DNA from: an uncultured SAR86 cluster bacterium | GTDB taxonomy: Bacteria > Pseudomonadota > Gammaproteobacteria > Magnimaribacterales > D2472 | Direction of reading: 5' to 3' | DNA: 10,803 nt | NCBI GenBank assembly: GCA_938075575.1 | Contig: CALJHI010000046.1 | Location: forward strand, 1-10,803 | In this document: piece after piece, positions 5,997 to 10,803 of the stretch | Layout of the letters: each line of letters opens with the position of its first letter | Numbering within the stretch: position 1 is the stretch's first letter | The notes under the pieces: generated by a model | Database searches by the model: none | What the model saw: only the letters and a program-made list of their open reading frames with translations | What the model was told of the DNA's origin: nothing | Position numbers and translations under genes: made by a program

Positions 5997-7085
5997 CTAA
6001 ACATTAAATTTAAAATGAATAACATCACCATCTTTCACAAGATAGTCTTTACCCTCAAGCCTTAGTTTGCCTTTTTCTTTAGCGCCAAGCTCTCCTCGGC
6101 AATCTATATAGTCCTGAAAACCAATCACTTCGGCTTTAATAAAACCTTTCTCAAAATCTGTATGTATAGCACCTGCAGCAACTGGAGCTAATGAATTTTT
6201 CTTTACTGTCCATGCCCTAAGCTCTTTTGGGCCAGCTGTGAAGTATGTTTCAAGACCTAATATTTTATATCCTTTGAATATAATTTTATTTAAAACAGGC
6301 TCATCCATACCCATCAATTCAAGGTATTCTTTTCTTTCTTCATTTGCCAATGATGCAATTTCTTGCTCTATCTTGATTGATGCAGGAATTACTGTTGAAT
6401 TAGAGATATCAGCAAATTCTTGAAGTCTTCTTAGCTCCTCATCTGAAGATCCATCCTCTGAAATATTGGCTATATAAAAAATAGGTTTAGTACTGAGCAA
6501 TTGAAACCTATTTACTATTTTCTTTTCTTCTTCATCAAATTCTTCAATATCTATAAGACTACCAGTCTCAAGTTTTAATTTAATCTTGCTTAATAATTCA
6601 TACTGTTCTTTGTTGGCTTTATCATTTGTTTTTAAAAGTTTTTCACATTTAATCAATCTTTTTGTTACTGACTCCAGGTCAGCCATAATTAATTCAAGGT
6701 TAATAATTTCAGCATCTTTAACTGGATTTATTTCACCATCAACATGAGTTATATTTTTATCTTCAAAACATCTAACAACATGTGCAAGTGCATTCATCTC
6801 TCTTATATTTGATAGAAAGGCATTGCCTAGACCCTCTCCTTGGGATGCACCTTTAACAAGACCTGCAATATCTACTAGATCAAGGGTTGCAGGAATTATT
6901 TTTTCTGCCGATACTATTTTTTGAAGTTCAGACAATCTATTGTCCGGTAACTGAACTTTACCTATATTTGGCTCAATTGTGCAAAATGGAAAGTTTTCTG
7001 CAGGAATTGATGAGTTAGTGAGAGCATTAAATAAAGTAGATTTTCCTACATTAGGAAGACCAATTATTCCACATTTAAATCCCAT
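5997..7085 (-). CDS. ychF: Ribosome-binding ATPase YchF (OLA1/Obg family)
   Basis: YchF is a P-loop ATPase of the TRAFAC Obg family that binds ribosomes and is linked to stress and redox responses. From the ATG at 7085 the product is 362 residues (E. coli 363). It shows Walker [10 protein letters not shown] (9-17), the G2 region PFCTIEPN (33-40), and G3 DIAG (72-75) followed by L where most GTPases have Gln. In place of the guanine-specifying NKxD it has NISE (207-210), the change that makes this family prefer ATP. A C-terminal TGS domain (about 278-360) includes [13 protein letters not shown] and [16 protein letters not shown]. An open frame extends 29 codons upstream, but [16 protein letters not shown] is the invariant family N terminus and the extension overlaps pth. 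The ATG lies 1 nt after the pth stop without a clear Shine-Dalgarno, so translation is probably coupled. Confidence 0.97.
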   Translation of the reverse strand: MGFKCGIIGLPNVGKSTLFNALTNSSIPAENFPFCTIEPNIGKVQLPDNRLSELQKIVSAEKIIPATLDLVDIAGLVKGASQGEGLGNAFLSNIREMNALAHVVRCFEDKNITHVDGEINPVKDAEIINLELIMADLESVTKRLIKCEKLLKTNDKANKEQYELLSKIKLKLETGSLIDIEEFDEEEKKIVNRFQLLSTKPIFYIANISEDGSSDEELRRLQEFADISNSTVIPASIKIEQEIASLANEERKEYLELMGMDEPVLNKIIFKGYKILGLETYFTAGPKELRAWTVKKNSLAPVAAGAIHTDFEKGFIKAEVIGFQDYIDCRGELGAKEKGKLRLEGKDYLVKDGDVIHFKFNV

Positions 7086-7086
7086 A

Positions 7087-7653
7087 TTAGCTAGTATGCA
7101 AGGTTTTCTGAGCTTCTGAAAAATCCTTATTACAGATAACTTCAAAAACCTCATGTAGTTTATTAAAACCATTTGTAAGAGATGTCTTATCAGCCGGGTT
7201 GAATTTATTAAGGACCCACTTATTAACCTCAGACTTCATACCTGGATGACCAATACCAATTCTAATTCTTGAAAATTCTTTTGACCCAGTTTTTTCAAAT
7301 ATATCCCTCAAACCATTATGGCCTCCATGGCCTCCATTAATCTTAAAACGAATATCTCCTGGATTTAAATCAAGATCATCATGAAGGACAATAATATTTT
7401 GTATTTCTAAACTATTATTTTTTATAATTTTCTTCAATGATGATCCACTATTATTTACATAATTATCAGGGATAACCCATAGAATTTTTTCTTCATGAGA
7501 TGTTGCAATGGAAGATTCAAACTTTTTCTTAGCTTCAAAAGATAAGTTATAAGTTTGAGAAAGCTTGATTAACCAATCTTTCCCAACATTATGTCTTGTA
7601 TGATCATATTTAGTGCCCGGATTACCTAGCCCAACAAAGCAAAGTTCATACAT
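7087..7653 (-). CDS. pth: Peptidyl-tRNA hydrolase
   Basis: Pth cleaves the ester bond of peptidyl-tRNAs that drop off ribosomes, recycling tRNA in the cytoplasm. The 188-residue protein (E. coli 194) has the N-terminal signature GLGNPGTKYDHTRHNVG (8-24) with the catalytic histidine H21 and substrate-binding N11. The second conserved asparagine lies in YVNNSG (65-70). HDDLDL (91-96) holds the catalytic-dyad aspartate D92, and the GGHGGHNGL plus RIRIGIGHPG segments are present. The canonical FMN of FMNLSG is YVN here; the key asparagine remains. It follows rplY by 14 nt without a strong Shine-Dalgarno and is 1 nt from ychF, the usual rplY-pth-ychF cluster. Confidence 0.97.
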   Translation of the reverse strand: MYELCFVGLGNPGTKYDHTRHNVGKDWLIKLSQTYNLSFEAKKKFESSIATSHEEKILWVIPDNYVNNSGSSLKKIIKNNSLEIQNIIVLHDDLDLNPGDIRFKINGGHGGHNGLRDIFEKTGSKEFSRIRIGIGHPGMKSEVNKWVLNKFNPADKTSLTNGFNKLHEVFEVICNKDFSEAQKTLHTS

Positions 7654-7667
7654 TAGATGTTTTAACT

Positions 7668-8360
7668 TTATTCTGAGTCTTCACCTGAATTATTATCAGA
7701 TGCATCTTCTTCACCCTCAGATTCGCCTTCAGAACCTTCAGCCTCTTCACCTTCTTCTATGATGGGCTCTTCCTCAACAACAGCTCTAGGAGCATTAACT
7801 GAAACTATCATTTGATCAGTAGTTTCATCAAGCCCAGGAATCTCACTTCCTTCCGGTAAGTTTAATTCAGATAGTCTTATTGAGCTTCCGAGCGCTAGAT
7901 TTATTACATCAACTTCAATAGATTCAGGAATGTTACCAGCTGAGCACAATATTTCTATTTCTCTAATAGATTTATTTATAACTCCACCTTCATTTTTGAC
8001 TCCATCACAATCTTCTTCATTAGCAAAGTTTACCGGTATAACAACTTTAAGTTTAGTTTTACTAGAAACCCTTAAAAAATCAGCATGCAAAAATTTACCT
8101 TTAGCTGGATCTTTTTGTAGCTCTTTAAGTACAACTTTTTCTTCAATATCGCCAGTTTTAATAAGAAGGACTTGAGTATAGAAAAGTTCATCTTGTGATG
8201 CTTTTGTTAATTCATTTAGTCTTAACTTAATGTTTAGTGATTCTTTTTCAGCTCCATAGATAATTGCAGGCACCATTCCATCAATATTTCTGATAACACG
8301 TGCTTTGTTTGACCCGGTTCTTTCTCTTGGATCTGCATTTAAAATAATTTGTTCACTCAT
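7668..8360 (-). CDS. rplY: 50S ribosomal protein L25, long CTC-type form with acidic C-terminal tail
   Basis: L25 binds 5S rRNA in the central protuberance of the 50S subunit. The 230-residue product is the long CTC/TL5 version, unlike the 94-aa E. coli protein. The 5S-binding beta-barrel domain occupies about 1-95, with PRERTGSNKARVIR, GMVPAIIYG and FLHADFLRV. A second beta domain (about 100-192) contains VPVNF-like VIPVNFANEEDCDGVKNEGG. A tail of about 35 residues (196-230) consists almost entirely of Glu, Asp, Ser and Gly. Its role is unknown; similar low-complexity tails occur in other CTC proteins. AGAGGA begins at 8370 and ends 4 nt before the ATG, overlapping the end of the prs stop codon (9-nt gap), so translation follows prs closely. 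Confidence 0.96.
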   Translation of the reverse strand: MSEQIILNADPRERTGSNKARVIRNIDGMVPAIIYGAEKESLNIKLRLNELTKASQDELFYTQVLLIKTGDIEEKVVLKELQKDPAKGKFLHADFLRVSSKTKLKVVIPVNFANEEDCDGVKNEGGVINKSIREIEILCSAGNIPESIEVDVINLALGSSIRLSELNLPEGSEIPGLDETTDQMIVSVNAPRAVVEEEPIIEEGEEAEGSEGESEGEEDASDNNSGEDSE

Positions 8361-8369
8361 AATATCCTC

Positions 8370-9323
8370 TTATATAAATATTTCACTCAATGATTCATCT
8401 CGACTCAATCTCTTAATACATTCAGCAATTGTTGGTGCGAGTGAAATGACGCGTATTTTACTGCATTTTTGCGCTTCATGGGACAAAGGAATGGAATTTG
8501 TTACAACTAACTCATCAATTGATGAGTTTTCAAGCCTTTCTATTGCTGGTCCAGATAAAACAGGGTGCGTGATATAAGCTTTAACCGCTTTCGCTCCCTC
8601 ATCTTTCAATGCATTTGCAGCATTGCATAGAGTTCCAGCCGTATCAATTATGTCATCAGGAACAATACATATCTTTCCTTCTATATCGCCAATAATATTC
8701 ATTACTTCAGATTGATTTGCAGCAGCTCTTCGTTTATCTATAATTGCTAAATCTGTATCATCCAAAAGTTTTGCCAAAGCTCTTGATCTCACAACACCAC
8801 CTACATCTGGAGAGACAACAACGATATCTTTTCTTTCATTTTTCTCTTTAATATCCTCGACCATTAGCTTAGTCGCATAAACGTTATCAGCAGGCATATC
8901 AAAAAATCCTTGAATTGTTTCAGAGTGCAAATCAATAGTAAGAACTCTATCAATTCCAACACTGTAAAACATATCAGCAACAACTTTTGCGCTTATAGGT
9001 ACTCTGGCAGATCTAACACGCCTATCTTGTCTTGCATAACCATAATATGGAACTATTGCAGTGATTTTTGAAGCAGATGATCTTTTTAATGCATCAGCAA
9101 GTAGCATCAATTCCATAAGATTTTTATTGCTAGGAGCACATGTTGACTGAATTATAAATATGTCATGACCTCTGACATTATCTTCAATTTGTACTTTTAT
9201 TTCCCCATCTGAAAAGTAACCAACATCAGCAGGAGCAACTACTGTTCCAAGGATAGAAGCAACCTCATTGGCAAGATCTGGGTTTGCAGTTCCTGTAAAA
9301 AGATCAAGTTTTTTAATGTTCAT
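8370..9323 (-). CDS. prs: Ribose-phosphate pyrophosphokinase (PRPP synthetase)
   Basis: Prs transfers pyrophosphate from ATP to ribose 5-phosphate, making PRPP for purine, pyrimidine, NAD, histidine and tryptophan synthesis. The 317 residues match the family (E. coli 315). Visible features are [16 protein letters not shown] (37-52), the flexible catalytic loop [15 protein letters not shown] (97-111), the signature [17 protein letters not shown] (131-147) with H133, the SPDVGG segment (171-176), and the PRPP-binding loop DDIIDTAGT (223-231). AGG ends 7 nt before the ATG, inside the 15-nt gap that separates prs from the 3' end of tRNA-Gln. Excision of that tRNA would therefore define a very short prs leader. 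Confidence 0.98.
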   Translation of the reverse strand: MNIKKLDLFTGTANPDLANEVASILGTVVAPADVGYFSDGEIKVQIEDNVRGHDIFIIQSTCAPSNKNLMELMLLADALKRSSASKITAIVPYYGYARQDRRVRSARVPISAKVVADMFYSVGIDRVLTIDLHSETIQGFFDMPADNVYATKLMVEDIKEKNERKDIVVVSPDVGGVVRSRALAKLLDDTDLAIIDKRRAAANQSEVMNIIGDIEGKICIVPDDIIDTAGTLCNAANALKDEGAKAVKAYITHPVLSGPAIERLENSSIDELVVTNSIPLSHEAQKCSKIRVISLAPTIAECIKRLSRDESLSEIFI

Positions 9324-9338
9324 AATTAAACCTAAAAA

Positions 9339-9413
9339 TGGCTGGGGTGGTAGGATTCGAACCTACGCATGACGGGATCAAAACCCGTTGCCTTACCGCT
9401 TGGCTACACCCCA
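9339..9413 (-). tRNA. tRNA-Gln (UUG)
   Basis: The - strand sequence forms a full 75-nt cloverleaf: acceptor TGGGGTG/CACCCCA, D arm around GCCAAGCGGTAAGGC, anticodon stem ACGGG/CCCGT with loop TTTTGAT, T arm GTAGG TTCGAAT CCTAC, discriminator G and encoded CCA. The anticodon TTG is at 9379-9381. It closely resembles E. coli tRNA-Gln(UUG), including the weak first pair U1-A72 typical of glutamine tRNAs. It lies 5 nt after ispE and 15 nt before prs on the same strand, inside the operon. I recall the same placement in Pseudomonas. Confidence 0.97.
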
Positions 9414-9418
9414 AAACT

Positions 9419-10216
9419 CTATAATTCCCTAGCTAAGGGCATATATTGTAATGGTTTCGTTAAAAAGAATCTCCACTTAGAAGGAATTATTTTTAAAATT
9501 TTTTCTAATTCCTCTTTATTGTCATACAGTATAAACATACAGGAACCACTTCCTGAAAGACACAAATTCATATCATCAATATTTTGTTCATAGAATCTAT
9601 TTATTTCAGGAAATTGCTTTCTAACAACCATCCAAAAAGAGTTTTGTGGATCTTCTGTTGAATATTCTTTTGAGCTGTCATAATCTTTATACATGTCTCT
9701 AGTTGAGCAATAAATATTAGGATAAATAACGACAATCTTTTTCTTAATAGACTTCTTCTTAATTATTTTTTCACCAATTCCTTTTACAAAAGCATTTTCT
9801 CCATTAACAAAAAAAGGTACATCAGCACCTAATTTTTTACCAATATCTAATAATTCTCTTTTGTTTAAGCTTAATGACCATAAATTATTAAGGGATAAAA
9901 GGGTCATGGCTGCATTAGAACTTCCGCCTCCAAGTCCTGCTCCAGATGGTATTCTTTTTACTAAATCCACTTTAATGGAATTTTTTTTGCCTGTATAAAC
10001 ATTTAAAGCATTTGCAGCTTTATAGATAATATTATCTTCGCGCTTAATGTTCTTATTGCAACTTATATCAATACCATTTTTAGATGGATAAAATTTGATA
10101 GTGTCACTTAAGTCAATTAACTGAAAAGCAGATTCAATTTCATGATAACCATTTTTTAGTTTTGATAAAATTTTTAAGTAAAGGTTAATTTTTGCAGGTG
10201 ATTTAACTTCTAGCAT
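9419..10216 (-). CDS. ispE: 4-diphosphocytidyl-2-C-methyl-D-erythritol kinase (MEP pathway)
   Basis: IspE is a GHMP kinase that phosphorylates the 2-OH of CDP-methylerythritol, the fourth step of the MEP route to isoprenoids, in the cytoplasm. The 265-residue protein (E. coli 283) has the substrate motif SPAKINLYLKI with catalytic K9, the GHMP ATP loop PSGAGLGGGSSNAA (90-103), GADVPFFVNG (130-139) with catalytic D132, and the C-terminal glycine motif LSGSGSCMF (220-228). It is slightly short, and the lysine-rich 152-160 stretch is lineage-like and not damaging. The ATG lies 1 nt after the lolB stop, indicating coupled translation; tRNA-Gln begins 5 nt after its TAG. Confidence 0.97.
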   Translation of the reverse strand: MLEVKSPAKINLYLKILSKLKNGYHEIESAFQLIDLSDTIKFYPSKNGIDISCNKNIKREDNIIYKAANALNVYTGKKNSIKVDLVKRIPSGAGLGGGSSNAAMTLLSLNNLWSLSLNKRELLDIGKKLGADVPFFVNGENAFVKGIGEKIIKKKSIKKKIVVIYPNIYCSTRDMYKDYDSSKEYSTEDPQNSFWMVVRKQFPEINRFYEQNIDDMNLCLSGSGSCMFILYDNKEELEKILKIIPSKWRFFLTKPLQYMPLAREL

Positions 10217-10217
10217 A

Positions 10218-10685
10218 TTATTTTACATATCCAGATAAATCATATTCTCGACCCTTTATTTCAAAGTAAACGTTGTCGGCGTCAAAAGAACAAATCATTC
10301 TAACCTTCATCTTATCTACAAAAATATAACTTTCTTTATCTGTAAATTCTTTGTATTTAAGACATTGTTTTAACCATAAGTATATTTTTCTACCATCTTT
10401 TTTCGAAAGTAGAAAAGAAAACTTAAATTCTTCTTGAGATAAGCTTTGAATTTCTCCATCATTATCAATGCTAATATTTGCAACATTGCCAAAAAAAGGC
10501 CTGCTAACCTGTATAATAATCTTATTATATTGCTCAACAATACTGGCACCAAATGATGTATTTGCTTTTGTTGAGCTTATAAGGAATTTTCCTTTATGAA
10601 ATCTCTCTTTAATTATTGAAGATGAATTAGTAAGGCAAGAAGTAAGCAATAAAGCTACAAGTAATATATTTAAATTTTTATACAT
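10218..10685 (-). CDS. lolB: Probable outer-membrane lipoprotein LolB (divergent, short)
   Basis: LolB receives lipoproteins from LolA and inserts them into the outer membrane. The 155-residue product starts with a short signal (MYKNLNILLVALLLTSC) and a lipobox ending in LTSC, with C17 as lipidation site; residue +2 is Leu, compatible with outer-membrane sorting. The mature part shows a LolB-like pattern: GKFLISS, then SFGASIVEQYNKIIIQVSRPFFGNV, an IDNDGEIQ turn, and a helix with LWLKQCL. Identity is low and it is about 50 residues shorter than E. coli LolB (207). The strongest support is position: lolB sits between divergent hemA and ispE across Gammaproteobacteria. The ATG shares two bases with the hemA ATG. 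If not LolB, it is at least a lipoprotein. Confidence 0.68.
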   Translation of the reverse strand: MYKNLNILLVALLLTSCLTNSSSIIKERFHKGKFLISSTKANTSFGASIVEQYNKIIIQVSRPFFGNVANISIDNDGEIQSLSQEEFKFSFLLSKKDGRKIYLWLKQCLKYKEFTDKESYIFVDKMKVRMICSFDADNVYFEIKGREYDLSGYVK

Positions 10686-10803
10686 GGAACTTCAACTCTT
10701 TGGTATTAATCACAAGACCTCTAATGTTTCTGAGAGAGAAAGGTTTATTATAAATGAGTCTAATCAATATTTATTAAATAGCCTAATAAAAGATAAATTT
10801 AAA
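10684..10803 (+). CDS. hemA: Glutamyl-tRNA reductase, 5' part (runs off the window)
   Basis: HemA reduces Glu-tRNA(Glu) to glutamate-1-semialdehyde, the first committed step of C5-pathway tetrapyrrole synthesis. Only 40 codons are present, open to the last base. They contain the invariant N-terminal strand and substrate motif LFGINHKTSNVSERERF (residues 5-21), matching GINHKTAPVSLRER of E. coli. The catalytic cysteine and NADPH-binding domain lie beyond the edge. The ATG at 10684 is the only likely start: no in-frame ATG or GTG occurs over the preceding 60 nt. No Shine-Dalgarno precedes it. TATATT (10665-10670) could be a -10 box that would give a leader of about 7 nt. The start codon overlaps that of lolB on the other strand. 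Confidence 0.93.
   Translation, partial: MELQLFGINHKTSNVSERERFIINESNQYLLNSLIKDKFK

Noticed and set aside
7086..7172. N-terminal extension of YchF to 7172
   Set aside because: It overlaps the end of pth in another frame; the invariant [16 protein letters not shown] start is at 7085.
7930..8175. + strand open frame inside rplY
   Set aside because: It is a shadow of the L25 coding sequence.
8305..8577. + strand open frame across the rplY/prs junction
   Set aside because: It is antisense to two well-supported genes, with no motif or ribosome binding site.
10370..10552. Second - strand open frame overlapping lolB
   Set aside because: It lies wholly within lolB in another frame, lacks a ribosome binding site, and has no domain.
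1..10803. CRISPR array, insertion sequence, integrase or attachment site next to either tRNA
   Set aside because: No regularly spaced repeats, transposase or integrase frames, or duplicated tRNA 3' ends were seen.

Overview
The window is a compact, visibly AT-rich stretch of bacterial chromosome carrying core translation, RNA-metabolism and cofactor genes. The two gene orders are typical of Gammaproteobacteria: infB-rbfA-truB-rpsO-pnp on the + strand, and lolB-ispE-tRNA-Gln-prs-rplY-pth-ychF-tRNA-Met on the - strand with hemA diverging from lolB. Both tRNA genes encode their own CCA. Most junctions are 0 to 15 nt, several proteins are somewhat shorter than their E. coli counterparts, and two divergent genes share start-codon bases. 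Together this suggests a small, streamlined genome, perhaps a marine gammaproteobacterium of the SAR86 kind. That lineage guess is inference; the class-level placement is better supported.

Layout. Positions 1-5167 (+) hold the 3' part of infB (IF2), then rbfA, truB, rpsO (S15) and pnp (PNPase), closed by a strong rho-independent terminator at 5182-5218. Positions 5219-5865 hold two small hydrophobic, apparently two-pass membrane proteins of unknown function (71 and 77 aa). The first has an exceptionally G-rich Shine-Dalgarno and is followed by two back-to-back hairpins; the second has no Shine-Dalgarno but a perfect TATAAT 9 nt before its ATG. Positions 5868-10685 are all on the - strand. Read in transcription order they are lolB, ispE, tRNA-Gln(UUG), prs, rplY, pth, ychF and finally tRNA-Met(CAU), which has its own promoter. 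The window ends in the first 40 codons of hemA (+).

How the genes work together. The left block covers translation initiation (IF2), 30S maturation (RbfA), tRNA psi55 formation (TruB), a 30S protein (S15) and RNA decay (PNPase). The right block covers outer-membrane lipoprotein insertion (LolB), the MEP isoprenoid pathway (IspE), PRPP synthesis (Prs), a 5S-rRNA-binding 50S protein (L25/CTC), peptidyl-tRNA recycling (Pth) and the ribosome-associated ATPase YchF. HemA starts tetrapyrrole synthesis from Glu-tRNA. The least explained part is the small-membrane-protein pair at 5297-5808 with its structured transcript. No mobile element, CRISPR array, prophage or obvious horizontally acquired segment is visible, and no gene-free stretch exceeds 300 nt (the longest, 5168-5296, is described).
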